Below are positions 24,472-30,909 of a DNA stretch of 35,522 nt, piece by piece. Both the position numbers and the translations under genes were made by a program. Each line of letters opens with the position of its first letter. Positions within the stretch are counted from its first letter, which is position 1. The notes under the pieces are model-generated. The model did not search any database and was not told the DNA's origin. It worked only from the letters and a program-made list of their open reading frames with translations. The stretch comes from a virus, in the IMG/VR virus record IMGVR_UViG_3300017717_000026, positions 1-35,522 of that record. One strand, written 5' to 3'.

Positions 24472-24916
24472 CCCACGGAAGGAGCTTAGAGCTTATTGAA
24501 AAGTATTTCTTTCCTTCCGCAAAGTTGCCTAGAGGCACATCGTTTTTATTAATGATATTCATTAGTTCTCTAAACTTTACTTGTGCAAAGTTTTGTCGTG
24601 TTGAAGACCACACCCACAAGTACAGTGGTGCTTCTAGACCATCCCACCATTGCATTGCCGCTATCTTTTCCATCTTTATTTTTAGTGGTGTCTTGCCCAT
24701 ACCCATAACTTCTACCAGTCTAGTTGGGTCTGCTTGCACATAGTCTGGTGTGTATCGTATAACGTGAGGTAGATAGTGGAACTTGGTCATTCCTTCTGGT
24801 CTGTTAAATCCAAACCTAGCCCATTGCGTGTTGTGCGCTTCAAATTGTGACTCTGCTTCATCTCCCATAGATAGGAAACGTTCTGCGTATGTTCCTTGAT
24901 GAAAAGGTTTGTTCAT
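24461..24916 (-). CDS. PD-(D/E)XK nuclease-like protein, possibly altered active site
   Basis: In this 151-residue protein the segment YTPDYV (D58) followed by RLVEVMGMG (E69) and LKIKMEKIAAM resembles the PD-(D/E)XK fold of small phage nucleases. The lysine normally two residues after the Glu is Met71, so activity is uncertain; a lysine from the next helix might replace it. It overlaps rusA by 4 bases (ATGA) and lies in the recombination operon, which fits a nuclease or DNA-end-binding role. Confidence 0.5.
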   Translation of the reverse strand: MNKPFHQGTYAERFLSMGDEAESQFEAHNTQWARFGFNRPEGMTKFHYLPHVIRYTPDYVQADPTRLVEVMGMGKTPLKIKMEKIAAMQWWDGLEAPLYLWVWSSTRQNFAQVKFRELMNIINKNDVPLGNFAEGKKYFSISSKLLPWDGD

Positions 24917-25260
24917 TTTTTCTTCCCTACTAGACGGTGTATTTGTCTGTCATCATCATAGGCTAAACCGTTGAGTGCGTCTTCTATACCTTTGACATAA
25001 TTAGAAATGTCGCCCCGTAAGGGCGACATTTCCGTTTCAAGAGGTGAAACCGTTACGGTAACCTTATTACTCCTTAACACAATGCTTAAGGAAACTGGTC
25101 CTTCGAACTTCGGACCTTTATAGTACGATTTCACTACCTCTTCCCAGTCTCTTGTAGCCTTAGGAGTGTAAGCCCATTGCTTACCATTCTTGCTGGTAAC
25201 TCTAGGTCTACCTTTACTCTTAGGTCTATGCGGGATTGAGAACTTGTATGGTTTAATCAA
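24913..25260 (-). CDS. rusA: RusA-type Holliday junction resolvase (TTG start)
   Basis: This 115-residue protein matches RusA, which cuts Holliday junctions formed during phage recombination. PKSKGRPR (residues 13-20) is the basic entry motif, and RGDISNYVKGIEDALNG then YDDDRQI hold the metal-binding acids D84, D94 and D102-104. The second acid of the usual D-x-D pair is Ser86. The frame has no early ATG, so the TTG at 25260 is the likely start, overlapping the primase stop by 8 bases. Three inverted repeats lie within the gene. Confidence 0.85.
   Translation of the reverse strand: MIKPYKFSIPHRPKSKGRPRVTSKNGKQWAYTPKATRDWEEVVKSYYKGPKFEGPVSLSIVLRSNKVTVTVSPLETEMSPLRGDISNYVKGIEDALNGLAYDDDRQIHRLVGKKK
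25004..25032. repeat. 12-base perfect hairpin inside rusA
   Basis: GAAATGTCGCCC (25004-25015) is inverted exactly as GGGCGACATTTC (25021-25032) around a 5-base loop. Two smaller inverted repeats follow directly (GTTTCA...TGAAAC, and GTTACGGTAAC). No T run follows, so a terminator is unlikely. Confidence 0.7.
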
Positions 25261-26149
25261 GGGCTTTCTTTCTAGCAGCGCTGTCTACTAAATCTCGTAT
25301 GCGTTGCTCTCTGTCATCTCTGTCAGTAAACTTTTCTAGTTTGTCGTCTAGTCGTCTCACCCAATCCACTGTAGCGTCTATTGAGTATTCTTGCCATAGC
25401 AGGCTACAAGCAAAGCTAAACAAGGTGGCTGACCTGTCTTCTTTTAGAGTAGGGTTATCCCATATGCGTTGAGCTGAACCATAAAATTGACCTTCTGTCT
25501 TGGTCCCTGCTGAAACTTGTTTGAGTTTCGCAGGTTCAGTGGCTCTGTGTAGTTGCATAAGTTTGCGGTACACACCTGGTGGAGTTCGTTTTACTATAGC
25601 TTCTTTCGTGAACTCTTCTAGTGTGTAGCCCTCTACGACTTGCCTATCCTTGTCTCTGATCTTGGGATACGGTAAGCGTAGGCAGTTGCCTATCTTGCCT
25701 TCCTCTAGTTTGACTTGCTTTGGGTAGACTTCTCGAATGGGTACGTCTACTGTTCTGCACGCCCCTATCATTCCTTTGCGTGCAACTTGAGCTGATAAGG
25801 CTTCTTTGAGGTATACCCATACATGGTAGCCTTTACTGCGTGAAGGTTCTTTCCATGCTTTTATACTCATCTGATCTAACAAGGTGATCAGATTGTCTGC
25901 ATGTACGCTTGATAGTTCGCCTTCGTCTAAGTCTACGGCTACCCAACTTACCATCCAAACGTTGTTCCGTTCCCATAGAGGGTACACGCCCAAAGGAACA
26001 TCGCCTCCAAGATGTTCCGCTATGGCTTCTTGGTAAATTTCGTCTGTGATGTCTTTGGTGTGTGGTCGTACCCTGTCTTTCACTAAGGCTATTGCACCGC
26101 CTTCGTGGAGGCTTGCAAAGTCTTCTAGTACGTCTTTTATTCCAGCCAT
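25253..26149 (-). CDS. Archaeo-eukaryotic-type DNA primase (PrimPol-like)
   Basis: This 298-residue protein carries the AEP primase signature: a catalytic D-x-D on a strand (WVAVDLDEG, D73 and D75) and the nucleotide-binding S-K-G-x-H motif (SRSKGYHVWVY, H109), with a third conserved stretch (GNCLRLPYPK) downstream. It would make primers at phage origins. It resembles the primases found in TOTE-type and phage AEP modules. It overlaps the helicase gene by 13 bases, as expected for a replisome pair. No polymerase gene is present. Confidence 0.82.
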   Translation of the reverse strand: MAGIKDVLEDFASLHEGGAIALVKDRVRPHTKDITDEIYQEAIAEHLGGDVPLGVYPLWERNNVWMVSWVAVDLDEGELSSVHADNLITLLDQMSIKAWKEPSRSKGYHVWVYLKEALSAQVARKGMIGACRTVDVPIREVYPKQVKLEEGKIGNCLRLPYPKIRDKDRQVVEGYTLEEFTKEAIVKRTPPGVYRKLMQLHRATEPAKLKQVSAGTKTEGQFYGSAQRIWDNPTLKEDRSATLFSFACSLLWQEYSIDATVDWVRRLDDKLEKFTDRDDREQRIRDLVDSAARKKALD

Positions 26150-27111
26150 CGCTCATCCTCTGGTATGTCTGACTCATAGTATTCACGAACGAATCCGCAA
26201 GCAGGGTCCATGTAGTAGTCAACAGGTGGAGATGTTATCTGACAGGGTGGGCGCTTGTTCTTGCATAGGTCTAGCGATACGCTGACGCTATGTATGCGCC
26301 GTTCCTCGTCTGATAGCTTAGGGTCTTCACGCTTTCGGAATACGTTTAGTTGTTGTATTGCGTATTCGTCTGCGTTGAACTTGCCTGAGTTCATACCATT
26401 TGAGGTTCCTCGTTGTGACGATTTCCCTGATTGATGTACAAGTCCTACAGGTAGGTTCTGATGTTCTGCCCATTCTTTCAAGCCTTTAAGAACGTTTGAT
26501 ACGCCTTCATAACCTGATGCTTTGGGTAGTTGCTCTAGGAAATCCACCATTACAAAACCTGGTTTGCTTTGCCAGTAGTCTTCACATTCGCTCATTGCTT
26601 CGCTCATGTCTTCAAACGTCATAGCGCTAGGGAATATCTTGACACGATCTAGAAAGCCATCTCTAGCTTCGTTTATCTCTGATACCACATCTCGATCTTC
26701 TATGCGTAGAGCTTCCTCTACTTCAGCTAAGTTACGTTTGAACAGCAAAGCATAGAGCTTAGAGACTACAAGAATCTCAGGTTCATCAGGTGTGTAGATG
26801 ACTCCGTAAAAGTCAGGATTCTCTTGCAAGTTTCTGGCGATACTTGATAGAAGAACAGCGCTCTTGCCTGAGTGCGCTCTGCCTGTAACGACTAAAACAT
26901 CTGAGGGCCAGATGCCTCGCATCTTGGAGTCTATGTCTTGCAATCCGAGGTAGAAGCAGTCATGGCTTCCCTTAGCGTATTGCACCCACTTATCTACAGC
27001 TTCTGATGTTGGCTTAAAAAATTTGTATTTGTCTCCCTCTTGGGAGAGGTCAAGACCATTTATCCTGGCCTTGACCTCTTCCTCAGTGAGGGTTGTTGCA
27101 CCCTCCGACAT
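26137..27111 (-). CDS. DnaB-like replicative helicase (RecA-fold ATPase)
   Basis: This 324-residue protein has a Walker A GRAHSGKS (residues 77-84) and a Walker B strand FVMVDFLEQL (D190), followed by a helicase-like GLVHQSG sensor strand, the order seen in DnaB C-terminal domains. The N-terminal domain of full DnaB is missing; only about 60 residues precede the motor. It probably unwinds DNA with the primase encoded next. It starts in a TAATG overlap with the upstream gene. Confidence 0.82.
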   Translation of the reverse strand: MSEGATTLTEEEVKARINGLDLSQEGDKYKFFKPTSEAVDKWVQYAKGSHDCFYLGLQDIDSKMRGIWPSDVLVVTGRAHSGKSAVLLSSIARNLQENPDFYGVIYTPDEPEILVVSKLYALLFKRNLAEVEEALRIEDRDVVSEINEARDGFLDRVKIFPSAMTFEDMSEAMSECEDYWQSKPGFVMVDFLEQLPKASGYEGVSNVLKGLKEWAEHQNLPVGLVHQSGKSSQRGTSNGMNSGKFNADEYAIQQLNVFRKREDPKLSDEERRIHSVSVSLDLCKNKRPPCQITSPPVDYYMDPACGFVREYYESDIPEDERWLE

Positions 27112-27866
27112 TACTTAGCCTGATAAGCGAATTGTTGTAGCTCTGCCCTGCGAGTTACCCAATCCCATTCAATGGCATCAGCTTCTGTCTGTCCCCCGAC
27201 TTGATCCCAGACCTTTAATGGCACGTTACTATCACCATCGTTGATCCATACACCATAGTCTCGCTCTACCGCAATGCCACAGTGCTTGAGTGCATCTGCT
27301 GTGATAGAGAAGTTAGGATAGTTAGTTCCACGATTCGTGGTGTCTGTTGAACCATCAGCGTGTTCCTTGACTGTGTACACTCGCTGTTCGCCTGTGTCAC
27401 CCATCCATGTAGCTGGTTGGAATGCAAGTATATTGAACGCTGCTTGCTTCTTGTCTGAATCCTTTCCTACACAGGTAAGTGTTCGCTTGTATGTCCTGCC
27501 TGTGATTTTACCACCTGAAGGTGCTGGTCTAGCTGGTGGTGCTGCTATGGATTTAGCCGTTGGACCACTTTGGCTACTATTGGTGGGTGCTTGCGTAGGG
27601 GCGCTTGACGCACTACTTGTAGCTTGGGGAACAGCACTTTTGAGTCGGCGCATCACTACGCCTGTGTCACTCATGTCAAACTCTTGACCTGCTTGTTTCA
27701 ACACTTCTGATTTAGCCATCTCAAATAAGAGCTGTGATTGCTCCATTATTTCGGCTTCTCCTGTGTCGTCAACAGTGCGCTCAATCGTTAGTGAGTAGTC
27801 ACTTGTCTCGTAAGGCTGTTCAGATATTTTCTGCGTAAACATTACACTTATCTTTGCCTGTCCCAT
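27111..27866 (-). CDS. Unknown replication-operon protein, possibly ssDNA-binding
   Basis: This 251-residue protein has an N-terminal beta-rich domain (AKISVMFTQKISEQPYETSDYSL), a Pro/Ser/Ala-rich linker (about residues 80-118) and a C-terminal domain with several Trp residues. Its place between a Cas4-like nuclease and a helicase is where many phages encode a single-strand binding or recombination accessory protein. No diagnostic motif supports this. GGAGAAAGAGAG precedes the ATG. Confidence 0.55.
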   Translation of the reverse strand: MGQAKISVMFTQKISEQPYETSDYSLTIERTVDDTGEAEIMEQSQLLFEMAKSEVLKQAGQEFDMSDTGVVMRRLKSAVPQATSSASSAPTQAPTNSSQSGPTAKSIAAPPARPAPSGGKITGRTYKRTLTCVGKDSDKKQAAFNILAFQPATWMGDTGEQRVYTVKEHADGSTDTTNRGTNYPNFSITADALKHCGIAVERDYGVWINDGDSNVPLKVWDQVGGQTEADAIEWDWVTRRAELQQFAYQAK

Positions 27867-27887
27867 TATTACTCTCTTTCTCCTTGT

Positions 27888-28661
27888 TTACCAAGGCTCT
27901 ATTTCGAGGTGTTCACCTCTGCATTTACCTGCCTGCCATACTGGACACCACTTGGGTGAGCAATGCCACCCTTCCCATCGCATCGGCCAGGTACTGGCTT
28001 CATCAATGGTCAGTAGTGTCGGTACTATGGACCAGCAAAGTTCTATGAACGCTTGCTTCTCAGCTTCGCTTCTATGTATTTCTATCACCTGTAGTTTGCC
28101 TTTTGCAAACACGGCTAAATTAAATTGTTCTTTTTCTAATGCCCAAGTATAGGCGTGAGATTGGATATCCCAACGTTTCTTCTCCCATGCTTGATAATGG
28201 CGTGATGGATTCTTCCAATCCCATAGGACACCGCTCTTGTCTGTCCAGTCAGCGGTCCCTGTTAATGTGAGTTGTATTCCGTGACGCACTCCCATTGATT
28301 TACTAAACGTTTGCTCTACTGCTACTGGATCAAGTGAGGGCCAGAGATCGTTGTACCATGTAGTTACATTAGCTCGGCAAGTATCAACAACGGAATCGTA
28401 TTCTTGCCTCCACACTTCAACGTCATTAGCGTTATCAGCAATGTATGTGTCAGTGACATCTATGATTTCGTCATAGTCTACATCGTGTTGTCCGCCAAGT
28501 GATAACAGTCCTGCGTGTTCTATAGCAGCATGGACAGCGTTTCCACGAAGCAGGTCACTACTTTCCTTTTGTTGGACCAAACCAAGACGCTCTTGGCGTG
28601 CTTGTTCAGGGCATCGAAGGAAAGTGTTTATGAAACTTTGCCTTAATTTTATTTCTTGCAT
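27888..28661 (-). CDS. Cas4/RecB-like PD-(D/E)XK exonuclease with Fe-S cysteines
   Basis: This 257-residue nuclease shows the Cas4 layout: C17 near the N-terminus, H44, D138 in TGTADW, D148-W149-K150 (motif D-x-K), Q167-x3-Y171, and C234-x4-C239-x7-C247 at the end. The four cysteines would bind a 4Fe-4S cluster as in Cas4 and AddB. In phages such proteins process DNA ends for recombination. No Cas1 or Cas2 is present, so a CRISPR role is not supported. It is the first gene of the operon, with AAGGAGAAGC before the ATG and a structured leader. Confidence 0.85.
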   Translation of the reverse strand: MQEIKLRQSFINTFLRCPEQARQERLGLVQQKESSDLLRGNAVHAAIEHAGLLSLGGQHDVDYDEIIDVTDTYIADNANDVEVWRQEYDSVVDTCRANVTTWYNDLWPSLDPVAVEQTFSKSMGVRHGIQLTLTGTADWTDKSGVLWDWKNPSRHYQAWEKKRWDIQSHAYTWALEKEQFNLAVFAKGKLQVIEIHRSEAEKQAFIELCWSIVPTLLTIDEASTWPMRWEGWHCSPKWCPVWQAGKCRGEHLEIEPW

Positions 28662-28663
28662 TT

Positions 28664-28735
28664 GCTTCTCCTTATTGTACAGTTGGAACTGAGCCGAGAG
28701 AGAGGGAGAAGCGCACTTAGCCCAGCCCCAACTGT
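28664..28735 (-). promoter_or_regulatory. Leader RNA: 17-pair stem with a loop complementary to the ribosome binding site
   Basis: In the minus-strand transcript, bases 28735-28719 pair with 28695-28679 over 17 positions, four of them G-U. The 23-base loop (28718-28696) contains GCTTCTCC (28712-28705), the exact reverse complement of GGAGAAGC (28671-28664), which is the Shine-Dalgarno sequence of the Cas4-like gene. Pairing of loop and ribosome binding site would give an H-type pseudoknot that blocks translation. G-U pairs on only this strand support an RNA-level role. Confidence 0.55.
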
Positions 28736-28749
28736 AACGTTACTGTTTA

Positions 28750-28784
28750 GGTATTTAAGAATCTTTATGGGATTCTTAAATACC
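28750..28784. promoter_or_regulatory. 14-base perfect palindrome at the replication operon start
   Basis: GGTATTTAAGAATC (28750-28763) is inverted exactly at 28771-28784 around a 7-base spacer. It begins one base past the -10 of the minus-strand promoter, covering the expected transcript start. This is the position of a classic operator; an RNA hairpin is less likely because one arm would be partly untranscribed. Confidence 0.65.
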
Positions 28785-28812
28785 ATTATACAGTTATACT
28801 GTATAGAGTCTA
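28785..28812 (-). promoter_or_regulatory. Sigma-70-like promoter of the replication operon
   Basis: On the minus strand TAGACT (28812-28807, four of six) is followed by a 16-base spacer and a perfect TATAAT (28790-28785). The spacer is exactly the TATAC-T-GTATA dyad shared with the control region. It reads toward the Cas4-like gene and lies just downstream of the WhiB stop. Confidence 0.7.
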
Positions 28813-28817
28813 CAGGG

Positions 28818-29093
28818 TCAAGCACCTCTTCCTCTTTTCCCTTTGTTCACAGTATGACTGTAGTGCATGGGTAGGACAATTCCTCTACGTCTACGTTCAG
28901 CGTTTAACTGAGTACGATTGTAGCCTCCCCATACCCCGTAGTACACACGGTTGGTTACTGCGTACTCTCTACACTCTTCTAAGACTGGACAGGTTTGACA
29001 TATCATTTGTGCCTGTCTAACTTTGACTCTACTTTTTTCTGCAAAAAAAAGTTTTTGTTGTCCTTTGCACGCAGCGTGTTCTGTGTTAAACAT
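28818..29093 (-). CDS. WhiB-family iron-sulfur transcription regulator
   Basis: This 91-residue protein has the WhiB signature: four cysteines C9-x22-C32-x2-C35-x5-C41 binding a 4Fe-4S cluster, the G-V-W-G-G turn (residues 53-57) and a basic C-terminus. WhiB proteins bind the principal sigma factor and redirect transcription in Actinobacteria; phage copies (such as mycobacteriophage TM4 WhiBTM4) can shut host WhiB functions down. The ATG at 29093 is chosen over 29123 because GGGGAGG lies 5 bases upstream. It overlaps the methyltransferase gene by 8 bases and sits directly before the replication promoter, a good candidate target. Confidence 0.93.
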   Translation of the reverse strand: MFNTEHAACKGQQKLFFAEKSRVKVRQAQMICQTCPVLEECREYAVTNRVYYGVWGGYNRTQLNAERRRRGIVLPMHYSHTVNKGKRGRGA

Positions 29094-29685
29094 TTGTTCC
29101 TCCCCATTGATCTGCCATTGCATCAGCCCAACCTTGAAAGAATTTAGCTCGGCGTTTCTGCCGATCTAAACCACCTTGGTTGTACCAGCTACCTTTAGCG
29201 CCGTGACAATTCTCTTCCTTTTCAACAATGTTTGTTGGTTGTAATAGCGGTAGGTTCCTCAACCATAACCTAGTTCTCTTAGATAAAGGATGCCCATATT
29301 CATAAGGCTGTATCTCTTGAGTGTGCATAGGCATTTCGAACACCTTACTACTTATAGGATTCTCAACACAAACTTTAGGTATGTGCGTTACCTCCCATAG
29401 TTTCATAAAGAAATCTTTTGCTTCCATACCTTTCTCATATCGTTCAACATTTAGTACTCCCTTTTGGGGATACAAATGTTTAGCTCCAGCATTAGATAAG
29501 TAAGTGCATGGTGGGTGTGCAATCATTATGTCCCAGTCATCATATAGAATATCAAAGATGTCGCCTTCATAGTGTGGGCCAGGTATCTCAGTTGGGATGA
29601 TGTCACATGAGATAGCATCGTGACCTTTCTTCCTGAAAGCCTCTCGGACTGTTCCTGAGTATTCACACGCTACTAATACTTTCAT
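29086..29685 (-). CDS. Short phage-type DNA cytosine methyltransferase-like protein
   Basis: This 199-residue protein has a SAM-binding start (KVLVACEYSGTVREAF), a second-strand acid (SCDII), a catalytic-type PPC motif (AHPPCTYLS, C60) and an ENP motif (E108-N109-P110), as in small phage proteins annotated as cytosine methyltransferases. It lacks an obvious target-recognition domain. It probably modifies phage DNA against host restriction. The start overlaps the previous stop (TAATG). Confidence 0.7.
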   Translation of the reverse strand: MKVLVACEYSGTVREAFRKKGHDAISCDIIPTEIPGPHYEGDIFDILYDDWDIMIAHPPCTYLSNAGAKHLYPQKGVLNVERYEKGMEAKDFFMKLWEVTHIPKVCVENPISSKVFEMPMHTQEIQPYEYGHPLSKRTRLWLRNLPLLQPTNIVEKEENCHGAKGSWYNQGGLDRQKRRAKFFQGWADAMADQWGGTNV

Positions 29686-30113
29686 TACTGTATATCTTTC
29701 GCTGTGTATTGTCTGAGGCGTTCTTCCTCAGCTTCCTTGCACAGCATGTGTATACGCTGGCGAGACAAACCTAACCACTTAGCTGTGTGTGCATTACCGC
29801 CGTAGCCATGTAGGTTAACAACGTCATAGATAGTCTGTCTCTTGTGGTATGAGATTACTTTCAGCCATCGCTCTAGCCTGTTCTGCCATCTATGCAGTCT
29901 CTTGAGTCTGACCAAGAGTTTGTTCATGTCCATGCCTATGTCTTGTTTATCTGTCTCTAAAGCCAGGAGAAAGTCGCTGTGCTTCATCGCATCTATGACA
30001 GTTAGTAAACGCATCATGGCTTCTCTGCCTGCCACTCGATCATGTTCCCATTGTTCCATATTCACCTCCTCTTCTTGATATGGTCCTGTTGATAGGTATG
30101 TTAGATTGTGCAT
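29685..30113 (-). CDS. Helix-turn-helix protein with two strong start sites
   Basis: The long form is 142 residues from the ATG at 30113 and the short form 124 residues from the in-frame ATG at 30059. Each ATG has a near-perfect ribosome binding site five bases before it (GAGGAGGATTAA and GAGGAGGTGAAT). The C-terminal third contains NAHTAKWLGLSRQRIHMLCKEAEEE, a typical helix-turn-helix, while the middle is a basic helix. It is probably a DNA-binding regulator. The two starts suggest two isoforms differing by 18 residues. Confidence 0.65.
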   Translation of the reverse strand: MHNLTYLSTGPYQEEEVNMEQWEHDRVAGREAMMRLLTVIDAMKHSDFLLALETDKQDIGMDMNKLLVRLKRLHRWQNRLERWLKVISYHKRQTIYDVVNLHGYGGNAHTAKWLGLSRQRIHMLCKEAEEERLRQYTAKDIQ

Positions 30114-30311
30114 TTAATCCTCCTCTGTGTAATACAAATCTGACTGGTTTCTATTCATGTGTCGCCGTAACTCAACGACATTATCCTCAATGGTTTCAAT
30201 TTCAGGTTCTAGTCCTTCAATGATTTCATCAAGAGCTTGTTGTAACTCAATAACAACTTTGAATAAATCTATTAAGTTGTCTGTGAGTTTGTAGATTTTT
30301 CTTTTATCCAT
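30114..30311 (-). CDS. Small acidic coiled-coil protein, 65 residues
   Basis: CTAGGAG precedes the ATG. The protein is one long amphipathic helix with heptad-like Leu/Ile/Val spacing (DNLIDLFKVVIELQQALDEIIEGLE) and a high acidic content. It probably dimerises. It follows a 136-base structured gap and runs directly into the HTH gene. Function unknown. Confidence 0.6.
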   Translation of the reverse strand: MDKRKIYKLTDNLIDLFKVVIELQQALDEIIEGLEPEIETIEDNVVELRRHMNRNQSDLYYTEED

Positions 30312-30447
30312 AGTTTTCTCCTAGTTGTAGTAGGGGCGGACAGACCTTACAGATGCCATGTTATGTCTAATGTTTCTGTTTGACGCTAGGCGCAGGTTGC
30401 CCTTCTTCGGGAAAGGAGTACCGACTAGCCCCACCTACATGATTTTA
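30312..30447 (-). ncRNA. Possible structured RNA in a gene-free gap
   Basis: This is the largest gap inside the early genes other than promoter regions, and it has higher GC content. On the minus strand GTAG-GGGGC near 30438-30428 can pair with GCCCC-CTAC near 30338-30328 through two mismatches, closing a domain of about 110 bases. Inside it GCTAG/CTAGC and CCC-GAAGAA-GGG pairs can form. I do not recognise the RNA class, and it could act on the coiled-coil gene downstream. Confidence 0.3.
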
Positions 30448-30693
30448 TTATTCTTCCTCTAATTTATTCCAACAGTCATCACATATCGGATGATACATGC
30501 CACCGTTACGTCTACGATGATCCTGTATCAGTATCTCTCTGAATGGTGCTGGATCGTTAGGGAACACATCCATGACACTCTTGTTGCCGTTGATGTATTC
30601 GTTGTATTTAACAGCATTGACTAGTGTGCCAAAGCTCCTGTCACACCTCTTGCAGTAATGCTGTACGAATGTCTCTCTAATCGCTAATTTCAT
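30448..30693 (-). CDS. Small zinc-ribbon-like protein, 81 residues
   Basis: Two cysteine pairs, C14-x2-C17 (HYCKRCDRSF) and C71-x2-C74 (ICDDCWN), flank a 53-residue middle, a plausible zinc ribbon. AAAGGAGGGC precedes the ATG, which overlaps the end of the upstream gene by 17 bases. Role unknown; small zinc ribbons in early phage regions often bind nucleic acid or host polymerase. Confidence 0.6.
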   Translation of the reverse strand: MKLAIRETFVQHYCKRCDRSFGTLVNAVKYNEYINGNKSVMDVFPNDPAPFREILIQDHRRRNGGMYHPICDDCWNKLEEE

Positions 30694-30901
30694 GCTTGCC
30701 CTCCTTTCTTAGTTCTGAGAAGTCCACTTTCGGGTCTTCAACTGTCTCATGCAACTGCAAAGTACCGATGTAACGCATGACTCGTTTGGCTCGCCGTTCG
30801 GCTGCCTCGAATCTACAATCTTCAAGCTCTATTACAAGTTGCTCTAAGTTCTCATACACAATGTGATGTAACCACATCACTGTCTGCTCTTTCAATACCA
30901 T
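30677..30901 (-). CDS. Unknown helical protein, 74 residues
   Basis: TAGGAG precedes the ATG. The protein is helical and charged (YENLEQLVIELEDCRFEAAERRAKRVMRYI), without a known motif. It lies between the larger methyltransferase and the zinc-ribbon gene with tight spacing. Confidence 0.55.
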   Translation of the reverse strand: MVLKEQTVMWLHHIVYENLEQLVIELEDCRFEAAERRAKRVMRYIGTLQLHETVEDPKVDFSELRKEGKHEISD

Positions 30902-30909
30902 TGCTTCTC

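Noticed and set aside
27888-28661. CRISPR-Cas adaptation gene (Cas4)
   Set aside because: No Cas1, Cas2 or repeat array is present; phage Cas4-like nucleases commonly act in recombination.
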